Shown here piece after piece: positions 15,394 to 24,593 of a DNA stretch of 64,000 bases. A model generated the notes under the pieces. It saw only the letters and a program-made list of their open reading frames with translations. It was not told the DNA's origin and did not search any database. Position numbers and translations under genes: made by a program. The DNA is taken from contig NZ_AP024651.1 in the NCBI RefSeq assembly GCF_019977295.1, positions 1,240,001 to 1,304,000 on the forward strand, read 5' to 3'. Origin of the DNA: Arthrobacter sp. StoSoilB20 (GTDB lineage: Bacteria; Actinomycetota; Actinomycetes; Actinomycetales; Micrococcaceae). Position 1 is the stretch's first letter, and each line of letters opens with the position of its first letter.

Positions 15394-17379
15394 TTATGTT
15401 CGTTGGGGTGTGTGGTGGTGGTTGCGTCGGGGTTTTTGTTGGGGGTCGATGTGGGGTGGGGGGATGAACCAGGGGACGCCGGTTTTCATGTCGATCCGCC
15501 ATTGTTCTTTGTGGATGAGGTGGTGGTGGTGGCTGCAGAGGAGGGTGCCGTTGTGTGTTGAGGTGGTGCCGCCGTGGGACCAGTAGGTGGTGTGGTGTGC
15601 TTCGCACCAGGGTGCTGGAATGGTGCAGTCGGGGAAGGCGCAGCCGCCGTCGCGGGCGGTGATGGCTTTGCGGATGTGGGGTGGGAAGATCCGGGTGGTG
15701 CGGCCGATGTCCAGGATGCGTCCTTCGCTGCCGAGCAGGACGGGGATGATGTCGGCGTCGCAGGCTATTTTGCGGATGGTGTTGGGGTGGATGGGTCCGG
15801 CGAACGTCGCTGTGCCTGTGCCTGTGTCTGGGCTGGTGCCTGTACCCGCGCCTAAACCGGTGCTGGTGTGTTGGGTGAGTTGATCGAAGAGTTCGTTGTA
15901 GTCGATGGTGACGGTGAGTTGGGGTCTGAGTCCGCCGTTGGAGGGTAGTTTCGCGGTGGTCATTGCGAGGTTGCAGGCGCCGGTGAGGCCGTCCAGGAGT
16001 TTCTGGGCCCGGGAGCGCCGGTCAAGGTCAGGGCCGTCGCCGGCATCAGGGCCAGCATCAGCACCGAAGCCAGCATCAGCACTCAGACCCGCACCGGCCC
16101 CAGTGCCAGCTCTAACGCGGGGGTCAGCACCAGCGGCCATGGCCGTGCCGGCGCCTGTGGTGGTCAGGCGTGGGTTGGTGGCGGTGTTCATGGTGGTGGT
16201 GAGGGTTTCGTATTGTTCGGTGGTGGCGAAGATTTCGATGTGGTGCAGGCCGTAGCGGCGTCGGCGGCGCAGGAACGCGCCTTGGTGTTGGCGGAGGACT
16301 TCTTCGGTAGGTTCGGGTCCGTCTTGGTCGATGCGGTCGGTCCAGCGTTTGGCCATTTTGGTGACGAAGTCGGGGTCGGACTCGACTGCGGTTTTGGTGA
16401 GGGCGTGTTCCATCCGGGTGATGGTGGCGTCGTCGGTGAGGTTCCGGACTTTGTCCAGGGCGCTGCTGATGATGGTCGCTGACCGGGACGGCAGGTCTCC
16501 GGTGGCCAGGGCTTCGGCCAGGATCCCGCGTCGGGCCGGGATGTCCTGGCCGGTCATGCCGGGTTGGGGGAGGACATCCGGGGCGAGGGCGAGCCTGCGC
16601 CGGGCCTCGCCGATCCCGATCCGCAACCGTGCCCGCAAGAACTCAGCCGCGTTCCGGTACCCGTCATCCAAGACACCGGCCGATCCCGCAACACCTGCCT
16701 CGGACCCTGTTTTCGCTCCGGTCTCGATGCTGCCAGCGTGAGTGCTGCCAGCGTGAGCGCTGCTGGTTCCCGTCCAGGACTGGGAAGTTGCTGCGCCCTC
16801 GGACCTCTGCTCCGTCACCGGCACCGGCTCGACCCAGCCCGTCCGCCATTCCGTCGCTGCCGACAACGTCCCCGCACTCGACTGCTGCGCCGCCGTCCGC
16901 GTCCGCTCCACAGCCTGCGCCGCCACGACCTGTAAGTACTCAACGGACCGGGCGATCTCCTCCACCCTGCCGGCAAAATCAGCAGCCTCAACAAACGCAA
17001 AAAGAGAAGCTTCGTCGGCAGCAGAGACGCGTGCGGAGTCCAGAAGTGCCGCACTGTCGTTAAGAAGGGCCCTCAGGTCCAGCGCGGCAGATGAAAGGTG
17101 TTTCGACTGCGTAGCATCGAAACGTTGGATCGGCTGGAGGGCCGGACTCGATCCGGGGCTGCGCGTGGCAACGGCTGGCGACGGAGCGCGCTTAGCCGGC
17201 TTCTTTGGGAACCCAGCGTCATGGAATCCGACGCTGACGGTCACCGGCGTCGAATCCTTGAATCCAGCCCTCAGCAAGTCCGGCATGCTCAAGAAGCGTC
17301 GTGACCGGAAAGCGGTCAAGGCAGCCACAGCAGGGGACGTCTGCGCCCTTAGTGCCGATACCTGCCCTGCATCTTCCAT
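15394..17379 (-). CDS. DUF222/HNH endonuclease-type protein (13E12 family)
   Basis: This 661-residue protein has an N-terminal DUF222 region of helices (about 90-420) and a C-terminal HNH motif. In the latter, CAFPDCTIP and WCEAHHTTYW give the zinc Cys and the HH pair, and LLCSHHHHLIH completes the beta-beta-alpha metal site. Two stretches (about 415-455 and 515-535) are low-complexity Gly/Ala/Asp/Thr repeats, visible in the DNA as short tandem repeats. Such genes occur in many scattered copies in actinobacterial genomes with no established role. The start is uncertain; ATG 17379 is the furthest upstream. Confidence 0.85.
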   Translation of the reverse strand: MEDAGQVSALRAQTSPAVAALTAFRSRRFLSMPDLLRAGFKDSTPVTVSVGFHDAGFPKKPAKRAPSPAVATRSPGSSPALQPIQRFDATQSKHLSSAALDLRALLNDSAALLDSARVSAADEASLFAFVEAADFAGRVEEIARSVEYLQVVAAQAVERTRTAAQQSSAGTLSAATEWRTGWVEPVPVTEQRSEGAATSQSWTGTSSAHAGSTHAGSIETGAKTGSEAGVAGSAGVLDDGYRNAAEFLRARLRIGIGEARRRLALAPDVLPQPGMTGQDIPARRGILAEALATGDLPSRSATIISSALDKVRNLTDDATITRMEHALTKTAVESDPDFVTKMAKRWTDRIDQDGPEPTEEVLRQHQGAFLRRRRRYGLHHIEIFATTEQYETLTTTMNTATNPRLTTTGAGTAMAAGADPRVRAGTGAGAGLSADAGFGADAGPDAGDGPDLDRRSRAQKLLDGLTGACNLAMTTAKLPSNGGLRPQLTVTIDYNELFDQLTQHTSTGLGAGTGTSPDTGTGTATFAGPIHPNTIRKIACDADIIPVLLGSEGRILDIGRTTRIFPPHIRKAITARDGGCAFPDCTIPAPWCEAHHTTYWSHGGTTSTHNGTLLCSHHHHLIHKEQWRIDMKTGVPWFIPPPHIDPQQKPRRNHHHTPQRT

Positions 17380-17479
17380 AAAAACATCGTGTCAGGAGGG
17401 TCTGACATTTTTAGGGGCTCGACTCCTGCGTGCCTGCTCCCACATGACCGTGCCCCAGAGCGACCTGTCCCGCAATGCC

Positions 17480-17572
17480 CGCTACGCCGTCACCCGCTAC
17501 GCGGACCCTCCGCTACGCCGTCACCCGCTACGCGGACCCTCCGCTACGCCGTCACCCGCTACGCGGACCCTA
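17480..17572. repeat. Three tandem copies of a 31-bp unit
   Basis: The units run 17480-17510, 17511-17541 and 17542-17572 and begin CGCTACGCCGTCACCCGCTA. The third differs only in its last base. They lie between the 13E12 gene and the end of the DinB gene. The sequence differs from the 31-bp array at 6653-6932. Confidence 0.85.
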
Positions 17573-17574
17573 CG

Positions 17575-18069
17575 CTACCGAGTGACCTGCTCGCGCAGAA
17601 TATCCGCATGCCCGCAATGCTGGGCGAGCTCGCGGAGCATGTGGAGGTATACCCATCTAAGGGGCAGCGGCCCGCGCCGATTGCCCAGGACCAGGTCATC
17701 GAGCCCAAGGGATGAGGCCGCCTCCCGGGACTCCGAGCAAGCCTCGGCATGGGCGCGTTGAATGCTGGCAATGGTGTCGTGATCTTCCAGGATGAAGGAC
17801 TCATCAGGCGTCGCCGGGATGCCGATCTCTGCCCGGGATGGGCACGTGATGGCTTCGTCGAACCACACCTTCTCCACGAAGGTTGCGTGTTTCACCAAGC
17901 CCAGGAGCGTAGTGCGCGAGGCGACCAGCCGCCGTCGTGCTTGCTCTTCAGTGAGCCCGTCGAGGCACTCGTTGAGGGCCCGGCGGTGCTCGTCGAGGAA
18001 CGTATCAAACTGCGTGCGGGCGTCCTGGTTGATGACGTCCTCAGTGAAAGTGTGCGGCAGTGCGCTCAT
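17575..18069 (-). CDS. DinB/DUF664-family protein
   Basis: This is a 164-residue four-helix protein of the DinB/DUF664 type. The metal-binding His residues are seen in [13 protein letters not shown] and in [14 protein letters not shown] near the C-terminus, which is the usual His triad. Related actinobacterial enzymes use mycothiol as thiol cofactor. The ATG overlaps the stop of the VOC-family gene by 4 bases, so the two are cotranscribed. The substrate is unknown. Confidence 0.86.
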   Translation of the reverse strand: MSALPHTFTEDVINQDARTQFDTFLDEHRRALNECLDGLTEEQARRRLVASRTTLLGLVKHATFVEKVWFDEAITCPSRAEIGIPATPDESFILEDHDTIASIQRAHAEACSESREAASSLGLDDLVLGNRRGPLPLRWVYLHMLRELAQHCGHADILREQVTR

Positions 18070-18497
18070 CCGAAAACCACCGTTCCGTCGTCGTTGATGT
18101 TCCAGCCGGGGTTATGGGCGATCTCCCAGATGATGCCGTTCGGATCCTTGACGTGCCCGTGAAAGATGCCGCCGAAAGCTCCTGCCTGCGCCGGTTTCAA
18201 AACCGTCGCACCAGCCGCCGCCAGCGCCTCGATGGTGCTGGACACCTCAGCCGCACTGCCCACGTTGTGGGAGAGCGTCACTCCGCTCACGCCGGGGGAA
18301 GGAGTGCTGGCGCCAAGGTCCTGATCGAACTTGTCGGCATCGAACAGGCCGAGCATCAGCCCCGGCGCAATCTGGAAGAAGAGAATCTCGCCGGGTACGT
18401 CCATGGCCGGATCCCACCCGAGCCCGTCCCGATAGAAGTCGCGGGCGGCGTCGAGGTCCGGCGTGGCGAACGTGAGGAAATGCAGTCGCTGTTCCAT
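18066..18497 (-). CDS. VOC-family (glyoxalase/bleomycin-resistance fold) protein
   Basis: This 143-residue protein has two beta-alpha-beta-beta-beta modules. The N-terminal half is [20 protein letters not shown] and the C-terminal half ends in [19 protein letters not shown]. The His, His and Glu at metal-ligand positions are consistent with a metal-dependent VOC enzyme. Reactions in this fold range from isomerisation to dioxygenation and drug binding, so no specific function is claimed. It is first in a two-gene operon with the DinB protein. Confidence 0.85.
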   Translation of the reverse strand: MEQRLHFLTFATPDLDAARDFYRDGLGWDPAMDVPGEILFFQIAPGLMLGLFDADKFDQDLGASTPSPGVSGVTLSHNVGSAAEVSSTIEALAAAGATVLKPAQAGAFGGIFHGHVKDPNGIIWEIAHNPGWNINDDGTVVFG

Positions 18498-18593
18498 AGG
18501 GGAAGCCTAACGGGAAGGTACGACGGCGATACCCGCCGCGCGAGTCCTGCCCGCCTGTTGAGGCCTGGTCCAAGCCGGTGGGAGGATGGAGCA

Positions 18594-19283
18594 GTGGAAC
18601 CCCTCTTCGACTTCCTTGGCAGTTACTGGTGGCTCATTTTCCCTATCGGCGCGATGGCTGGTGGCTGGGCACGGTCGTGGTCCAAGGCCAGCGAGGAACG
18701 GCACCGCCGCAAAGTGGAGTTGTTGAAGTTGCAGAACCAGTTGGCGGTGCACGAGGAAGCCAACCAGGCCGAGGTCGTTTCGCTGATGTCCGCTCACGAT
18801 TCCGTGAACCACAAATGGCTCGACTATGAGCTGGACGTCGGCAACCTCATTGATTTCCCGCTCATGACCGACGTTAGAGAACCCCTCACAGTCGCCTTCC
18901 TGCGCGCCAAGAAAGAGGCCGACGGCTTACGGACCGCCACCCCGGAAGAGATTTCGACGCCGGCCCGGCTGGCTGAATACCGTGCGGCCGTCCACAGCTA
19001 CGAACTCGCTTTTGATGTGGCCGAGCGGGAAGCACGGCGTATCAAGGACGGCAACTTCAGTGGCCCCGAACGTCAACGGCTTGCGACGGCGAGGAAGCTG
19101 CTGCGCATCGCCGAAGACACTGCCGCCACCCCTGCCGAGCGCCAAACCGCATACAAGCGTGCCCGCAAGGAACTCGACGGCTTGATTGTCCTGCCGGAGG
19201 CTACGGTTGCCGCACTCGAAAGCAAAATCGTCAGCATGCTTGATTCCCGCAAGGACCCGGACACTGACGTGCGGTTCGCTTGA
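18594..19283 (+). CDS. Membrane-anchored coiled-coil protein of unknown function
   Basis: This is a 229-residue protein. One N-terminal membrane segment (about 7-26, YWWLIFPIGAMAGGWA) precedes a long charged helical region rich in Arg, Glu and Lys (about 27-215), probably a coiled coil facing the cytosol. GTG 18594 is the likely start because GGAGG lies 8 bases upstream. A reading frame extends back to 18060 but overlaps the VOC gene on the other strand. The stop overlaps the TTG start of the SDR gene. I do not recognise a functional family. Confidence 0.8.
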   Translation: MEPLFDFLGSYWWLIFPIGAMAGGWARSWSKASEERHRRKVELLKLQNQLAVHEEANQAEVVSLMSAHDSVNHKWLDYELDVGNLIDFPLMTDVREPLTVAFLRAKKEADGLRTATPEEISTPARLAEYRAAVHSYELAFDVAEREARRIKDGNFSGPERQRLATARKLLRIAEDTAATPAERQTAYKRARKELDGLIVLPEATVAALESKIVSMLDSRKDPDTDVRFA

Positions 19284-19969
19284 CGCCCAGGAAAAGGCTC
19301 GCGGTCATTACCGGTGCCGGCCGCGGTCTGGGGAAGTCATTGGTGGAAGAATTTTCCGACGCCGGATGGGCGGTTGTGGCGCTCACACGGACACCCGCGG
19401 AGTGGGCCGATCGGCAGCACGTCACCACAATCACCCACGATGTCCGACATGAGCCATCGGCTGAGTTAGTGTCAGCCCTCGGGGACAGCCACATCGATGT
19501 ACTGATCAATAATGCTGCCCAGGGAGCCCGGCATTCCAACCTTGGCGACATTGCAGCGGAAGGCGTCATGAACGCCGTCGACGTCAACGTCGCTGGACCC
19601 TTGCGCCTGGTGCAGGCCGTCCTGCCGAACCTGTTGGCCGCGCCCGATCCGGTGATCATCAACGTCACGTCCCGCCTGGGCTCAGTGGCGGCGCAGGCCA
19701 GGGGCGACTACTCGGACCTTTCCACGAGCTACGCCTACAAAATCTCCAAGGCTGCGCAAAACATGTTGACCACCTCCCTCGCCCAGGACCTCTCCGGCCA
19801 AGTGCGCTGTTGGGCAGTTCACCCGGGGAAGCTGGCCACGGGGATGGGGCAATCCGATGCCTCGAAGGATCCACGGCTGGCCGCCCGCGAGCTGCGGGAG
19901 TTGGTGGACTCGGGGGACCGCGTGTCGCCTCGATTTGTGTCACTCGGAGCGGCGGACCTCCCCTGGTAG
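19280..19969 (+). CDS. SDR-family oxidoreductase
   Basis: This 229-residue protein has a classical short-chain dehydrogenase Rossmann fold. TGAGRGLG (about 11-18) is the NAD(P)-binding glycine motif, and NNAAQ follows at the usual place. The catalytic Ser lies in NVTSRLGS and the Tyr-Lys pair in SYAYKISK. The start is TTG 19280, overlapping the previous stop (TTGA). The nearest relatives by pattern are broad-specificity carbonyl reductases; the substrate is unknown. Confidence 0.87.
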   Translation: MTPRKRLAVITGAGRGLGKSLVEEFSDAGWAVVALTRTPAEWADRQHVTTITHDVRHEPSAELVSALGDSHIDVLINNAAQGARHSNLGDIAAEGVMNAVDVNVAGPLRLVQAVLPNLLAAPDPVIINVTSRLGSVAAQARGDYSDLSTSYAYKISKAAQNMLTTSLAQDLSGQVRCWAVHPGKLATGMGQSDASKDPRLAARELRELVDSGDRVSPRFVSLGAADLPW

Positions 19970-20087
19970 TGGGGTGGACTGCTGCACTTCGGCGCTTCCC
20001 TGCTGTGGAGGCGTGGCTTCCTGACCTTCTTTGATCCCGGATAGGCCGCGGTGCAACCGAAATTGGGTGTATTACGGCCTGTCGGAA

Positions 20088-20100
20088 TCCAAAGTGGGTG
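20088..20100. repeat. TCCAAAGTGGGTG repeat, left copy
   Basis: TCCAAAGTGGGTG at 20088-20100 is followed by GTGACGGCACACC. A second direct copy lies at 20741-20753, and an inverted AAAGTGGGTGGTGA copy lies near 20685-20672. The three copies bracket the broken GNAT gene. Confidence 0.6.
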
Positions 20101-20127
20101 GTGACGGCACACCTGATGGCATATCCG

Positions 20128-20639
20128 CTAGGTCAACTCCACGCCCATCACGGTCCGCACAATGTGTTCGCCGCCGGATCCGCCCCCATCATCTTCAAGG
20201 TGCCGCATCCCCAGCCGCTCAGCGACCCGGCGCGACGCCACGTTGTCCGGATGGATGATCGCAACAAGGAGCTCAACCCCCAGGACATCCCGCGCAAGAT
20301 CCCGCATGCCAAGGCTGCTTCCGAGGCGTACCCCCGGCCCTGCAGCTCCCGCCGAACGTGGTAGCCGACCTCAAGCTCGCACCGCCCGTTGACCTGTTGC
20401 CACGTCAATCCGCAGTCCCCGACGAATCCGCCGTCGTGCGTTTCAATAATCCACAACCCGTGCCCGTCGCGCGCATAGTTGTCCCTGTTCCACTGGATCC
20501 AGGCAGCCGCTTCGTCGCGGGTTTTGGGAGCAGGGTAGTACGTCATCACCTCGGGATCACCCAGCAGCGACCTCATCGCATCGAGATCGGCCATGGTCAT
20601 TTCGCGGAAGCGCAGCCGTGGCGTGGGGTGGGGGAGCAT
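20128..20639 (-). pseudogene. GNAT acetyltransferase, frameshifted
   Basis: Reading from ATG 20639, the N-terminal two thirds is a clear RimJ/RimL-like GNAT domain (LRFREMTMADLDAMRSLLGD, then GYHVRRELQGRGYASEAALA). Near 20301-20306 the frame changes. The expected C-terminal part (LARDVLGVELLVAIIHPDNV, then ASRRVAERLGM) continues in another frame to a TAG at 20128-20130. One missing C in a GC-rich run (TGCGGGAT instead of TGCCGGGAT) explains it. The unshifted frame would run to 20148 with an unrelated tail. A sequencing error is the alternative to a true pseudogene. Confidence 0.83.
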
Positions 20640-20675
20640 CCCCGAAGCCTACCCGTCGTCGGGCTGTGACTTCAC

Positions 20676-20753
20676 CACCCACTTTCAGCTCCGCGGCCCC
20701 GATAAACAACCGCTATTGGCTGCATTAGCCCCGCACGGAGTCCAAAGTGGGTG
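20676..20753. repeat. Inverted and direct copies of the AAAGTGGGTG repeat
   Basis: CACCCACTTT at 20676-20685 is the inverted copy, and TCCAAAGTGGGTG at 20741-20753 is the right-hand direct copy, ending 16 bases before the stop of the GH3 gene. Between them there is no coding potential that I can see. Confidence 0.55.
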
Positions 20754-20768
20754 ATGGCCGCACACCGA

Positions 20769-23258
20769 TCAGGGCAGGGGCCGCAGCTCCACCGGGGTCA
20801 GCATTTCCCGCTCGAACCCCACCACGCGGCGCGGCCCGTGCAGGATCACCTCATGTGTATGGGCGTCGGCGGTGCTGGCCGTGGCGACGTGGAGCTTCAC
20901 CAGCCCGGGCGTCACCACGCGCTGAAGGTCCAGCCCGGTGAAGGAGGTGCGGTCGGCGTGAACCACAAAATCGACGACGGCGGACGCGCCGGCTTCCAGC
21001 TCGACGCGGGCATAGCCGATCAGCTCGCGCACGGGACGGACCACTTCGCCCACCGGATCTTCCAGGTACAACTGAACAACTTCGGCGCCGCCACGGGAAC
21101 CGGTGTTGGTGACAGTGCAGCTGACGGTGACCGAGTCCGACGTCGACATGGTGGGCGCGCTGCACTGATGGCCGGTCAACTCGAACGTTGTATAGGACAG
21201 GCCGTGCCCGAAGCCGAACAGCGGTGAGGGGTCCAGCGCGCTGACACCACTGGGACCGGCCAGCTTGGAATGCAGGTAGGTGCCGGGCTGGCCGCCGGGG
21301 GACCGTGGCACTGAGACGGGAAGTTTGCCGGACGGATTGACGACGCCGGTGAGCACGTCCCAGAGCGCCTCGGCTCCTTCTTCGCCCGGGAAGAACCCTT
21401 GGATGATCGCGTCGGCGCGGTCAGTGAAGTCGCCCAAAGCGTACGGGCGGCCGCTCAACACAACCACCACTGCGCGGGTTCCGGACTCAGCACAGGAAAC
21501 GAGGATACGGTCCAGCATTCGGTGTTGGTCGCCGGGCAGGCGGAGGTCGGCGGCGTCGTTTCCTTCACCCGAGGTGCCCCTGCCGAATAGGCCTGCGTTG
21601 TCGCCCACCACCACTACGCAGGTGTCCACGGAGGCTGCCACCTGACAGGCTTCGGAGATCTGTTCCTCGGTGGCGGCCTCGCAGTTTCCGGTGACGGATG
21701 TGGCCACCGATTCAAATTGTTCTGAGGCAACGCCTGCCACGGACGGAACGGAGATGCCCATGGGTACGTCGGGGTGGGAGGCTCCAACATGGGCGTCAAA
21801 GGAGTAGCAGCCAAGCATCGCGAAGGGGTCGTCGGCCAAGGGACCCACCACGCCCAGTGAACCGACGTGACCGAGGGGTAGAGCGGGAGCTTCAGCGAAG
21901 TCCCGGTTGCTCAGCAGCACTAGTGATTGGGCGGCCAATTGGCGCGCCAACTCCCGGTTTTCGGCGGGATCCAAGTCAACCCGGCCCGGTCCGTCACTAC
22001 CGGACAACAAACCATCAGCCACTACACCATCAACCCGGCCCGGTCCGTCACTACCGGACAACAAACCATCAGCCAACACACCATCAGCCAACACACCATC
22101 AGCCAACGCGCCGTCAGCCAACAAACCATCAGCCAACACCGCCGGAACAGGGGAGAAGTCCGGCGACAACAAGCCAACTTCCGCCTTCTGCCTCAGTACG
22201 CGGCGCAGGGCTTGGTCCACCACGGATTCGTCCAGCGCGCCTTCGCGGATACGCCGCAGCAGTGGCTCGCCGAAGCAGTTCACGGTAGGCAGTTCAACAT
22301 CGACGCCGGCACTCAGGGCCAGCACAGCGGCGTCACCGGAGTCCGCGGACACGCCATGGGTGACGTCCAGGAAGGCAACGCCGAAGTAGTCGGCAACCAC
22401 AGTCCCGGTGAAACCCCATTCCTCACGAAGCAGCCCGGTCAGCAGTGCGCGGTTCGCAGCGGCCGGTACGCCGTCGACGTCGGTATAAGCGTGCATTACC
22501 GAACGGGGAGCGCCGTGACGGATCGCCATTTCGAACGGCGGCAGCATGATGTCGGCGAGTTCGCGGGGTCCCATGGAGACCGGCGCGTGGTTGCGGCCGG
22601 CCTGGGAGGCTGAGTAGCCCACGAAGTGTTTGAGCGTTGCGACGATGCCGGTGGATTCCAGTCCCTGGACGTATGCGGTGGCAACGGTTCCCACCAAATA
22701 GGGGTCCTCGCCGATGGTCTCCTCCACACGGCCCCAACGGAGGTCGCGCACCACATCCAGCACCGGGGCCAGGCCCTGATGGACGCCCAAGGACCGCATG
22801 CTGCTACCGATGCGGGCTGCCATCTCCTGGACCAGGGCCGGATTGAACGTGGCGCCCCAAGCCAGGGGAACAGGGAACGCTGTGGCCTTCCATGCTGCAA
22901 GGCCGGCCAGGCATTCCTCGTGAACCTGGGCCGGGATGCCAAACCGGGACGCGGCCATGATCTGTTCCTGAGCGGCGGCCAGGCGTCGGGCGCCCTCGGC
23001 CGGCTCAACAGGAACGGTGCCGTACATGCGCGTAATCTGTCCGAGTCCATTAGCGATGATCTCGTCCCAGGAACGGGCGTCTCCCGCCATCTGGCTTTGC
23101 AGAGGAGCCACGGAATCGCCGTCAGTGGAGGCGTTGACCCACACGCCCACCAATTGGGCGAGCTTTTCCTCGAGGGTCATCTCGCGGATGAGGTGCTCTA
23201 CGACGTCCGACGCCGGAACGCGGGCAAGTGCTTGCTGATCGGCGGCGCCGGTGCTCAC
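20769..23258 (-). CDS. GH3 glycosidase (beta-glucosidase or beta-xylosidase)
   Basis: This 829-residue protein has the three GH3 parts: a TIM barrel (about 20-365), an alpha/beta sandwich (about 430-670) and a C-terminal fibronectin III-like domain (about 690-800). The nucleophile is D290 in VVADYFGV, and KHFVGYS (about 210-216) binds substrate. No signal peptide is seen, so it likely acts inside the cell on imported oligosaccharides. The linker between the first two domains is swollen by Leu-Ala-Asp-Gly repeats. It is divergent from the Gfo/Idh gene with shared operator-like sites. The sugar specificity is not settled by sequence. Confidence 0.9.
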   Translation of the reverse strand: MSTGAADQQALARVPASDVVEHLIREMTLEEKLAQLVGVWVNASTDGDSVAPLQSQMAGDARSWDEIIANGLGQITRMYGTVPVEPAEGARRLAAAQEQIMAASRFGIPAQVHEECLAGLAAWKATAFPVPLAWGATFNPALVQEMAARIGSSMRSLGVHQGLAPVLDVVRDLRWGRVEETIGEDPYLVGTVATAYVQGLESTGIVATLKHFVGYSASQAGRNHAPVSMGPRELADIMLPPFEMAIRHGAPRSVMHAYTDVDGVPAAANRALLTGLLREEWGFTGTVVADYFGVAFLDVTHGVSADSGDAAVLALSAGVDVELPTVNCFGEPLLRRIREGALDESVVDQALRRVLRQKAEVGLLSPDFSPVPAVLADGLLADGALADGVLADGVLADGLLSGSDGPGRVDGVVADGLLSGSDGPGRVDLDPAENRELARQLAAQSLVLLSNRDFAEAPALPLGHVGSLGVVGPLADDPFAMLGCYSFDAHVGASHPDVPMGISVPSVAGVASEQFESVATSVTGNCEAATEEQISEACQVAASVDTCVVVVGDNAGLFGRGTSGEGNDAADLRLPGDQHRMLDRILVSCAESGTRAVVVVLSGRPYALGDFTDRADAIIQGFFPGEEGAEALWDVLTGVVNPSGKLPVSVPRSPGGQPGTYLHSKLAGPSGVSALDPSPLFGFGHGLSYTTFELTGHQCSAPTMSTSDSVTVSCTVTNTGSRGGAEVVQLYLEDPVGEVVRPVRELIGYARVELEAGASAVVDFVVHADRTSFTGLDLQRVVTPGLVKLHVATASTADAHTHEVILHGPRRVVGFEREMLTPVELRPLP
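21976..22140. repeat. In-frame tandem repeats inside the GH3 linker
   Basis: A 54-bp direct duplication (first copy from 21976, second from 22030) encodes 18 residues, including GLLSGSDGPGRVD, twice. Beside it, 15-bp units built on ACCATCAGCCAACAC encode five-residue LADGV-type repeats. All units are multiples of three, so the frame is kept. Confidence 0.85.
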
Positions 23259-23291
23259 AGGCTTCTCCTTGGATTCTGAAGATGATTTTTA

Positions 23292-23438
23292 GAAACTATC
23301 AGAAATCCATATTTAGTTTCCATAGTCCCAAACCCTTGACTTGTTCAGCGCAGGCTTCATAGCGTTGAGCAGTGAAGCGGAAGCATTCATCTGGTGAGCC
23401 GAAGAAACTCACCAAATGAAATAAGAAACTTTCGGAAA
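23292..23438. promoter_or_regulatory. Divergent control region with two LacI-type sites
   Basis: GAAACTATCAGAAA (23292-23305) lies near the GH3 start. GAAACTTTCGGAAA (23425-23438) lies just before the Gfo/Idh gene. Between them, TTGACT (23336-23341), an 18-base spacer and TAGCGT (23360-23365) form a rightward promoter. The second site is close to the CGAAACTTTCG element described upstream of actinomycete xylanase genes. Confidence 0.62.
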
Positions 23439-23461
23439 TGAATCCCGATGGAGAGACTCAC

Positions 23462-24568
23462 ATGCACACGTACAGAGTGGCCCTTGTTGGCACAGGCGGG
23501 ATTGCGGCAGTCCACGCGTCCAACCTGGCACGGACGGATAACCGGGCGGAGTTAGTGGCAGCGTGCGATGTGGACGAGTCCCGCCTGCAGAGCTTCGCGG
23601 ATGAGCACGGCATCGCCGGCCGCTACCAGAGCCTCACGGAACTCCTGGCTGAGGCCAAGCCGGACATCGTGCACCTCTGCACGCCGCCCATGATGCACAT
23701 TGACCAAGCGATCGAGTGCCTCGAAGCAGGCGTCCACGTTCTCTCCGAGAAGCCGCCGGCCCTGAGCCTGGCCGACTTCGACCGCCTCAACGACGCCCAG
23801 GTAAAAGGCGGCGCACAGTTCTCCTGCGTCTTCCAGCATCGTTTCGGCGACGCCTCGGCCGCAGCCCGTACGCTGATCGGCGGCAGCGATTTTGGCCGCC
23901 CACTCGTAGCCCGCTGCGACACCCTCTGGTACCGCCCGGACGAGTACTTCGACCTCCCTTGGCGTGGCACGTGGAAGGCCGAGGGCGGTGGACCCACCAT
24001 GGGCCACGGCATCCACCAGTTCGATCTCCTGCTCCACCTGCTGGGACCGTGGGAAGAGGTCACTGCGATCGCTTCCCGGCAAGCCCGGGCCACCTCCACT
24101 GAAGATTTCTCCGCCGCCCTGGTCCGGTTCGAGAACGGTGCCGCGGCAACCGTGACCAACTCGCTGCTCTCGCCGCGGGAGACCTCGGACATCCGGATTG
24201 ACTGCGAATTTGCCACCATCGAACTCAGCCACCTCTACGGGTACGGCACCAAGGACTGGACCATCACCGCAGCTCCCGGGCACGAGGACTCCGTGTCCGC
24301 CGCGTGGAATGCGAAACCGTTGGAACGCGGCAGCGGCCACTCCGCCCAGTTCCTTGCCATGTATGAAGCGCTCGACGCCGGATTGCCGCTCCCAGCCGGC
24401 GCGGACTCTGCGCGGCAAACGCTGGAGTTCGCTGCCGCCATCTACGCTTCAGCCTTTACTGGGCAGCCCGTCCGACGCGGAGAAATCGTTCCCGGCCATC
24501 CCTTCTATGAGGGCATGGACGGCGAGGGCCGTGGTACCCGCGTCCTCGCCTCCACAGCCCGCGCCTGA
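23462..24568 (+). CDS. Gfo/Idh/MocA-family oxidoreductase
   Basis: This is a 368-residue NAD(P)-dependent sugar or polyol oxidoreductase. VALVGTGGIAAVHASNL is the Rossmann glycine motif at the N-terminus, and HVLSEKPPAL carries the conserved EKP motif with the catalytic Lys. The C-terminal half is the usual beta-sheet domain (HGIHQFDLLLHLLGPW). ATG 23462 is preferred because GGAGAG precedes it and because ATG 23438 lies inside an operator-like site. The PmoA-like gene follows after 25 bases, so the two probably work on the same compound. Confidence 0.88.
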   Translation: MHTYRVALVGTGGIAAVHASNLARTDNRAELVAACDVDESRLQSFADEHGIAGRYQSLTELLAEAKPDIVHLCTPPMMHIDQAIECLEAGVHVLSEKPPALSLADFDRLNDAQVKGGAQFSCVFQHRFGDASAAARTLIGGSDFGRPLVARCDTLWYRPDEYFDLPWRGTWKAEGGGPTMGHGIHQFDLLLHLLGPWEEVTAIASRQARATSTEDFSAALVRFENGAAATVTNSLLSPRETSDIRIDCEFATIELSHLYGYGTKDWTITAAPGHEDSVSAAWNAKPLERGSGHSAQFLAMYEALDAGLPLPAGADSARQTLEFAAAIYASAFTGQPVRRGEIVPGHPFYEGMDGEGRGTRVLASTARA

Positions 24569-24593
24569 AACCCTACTCACAACGGAGACCCTG

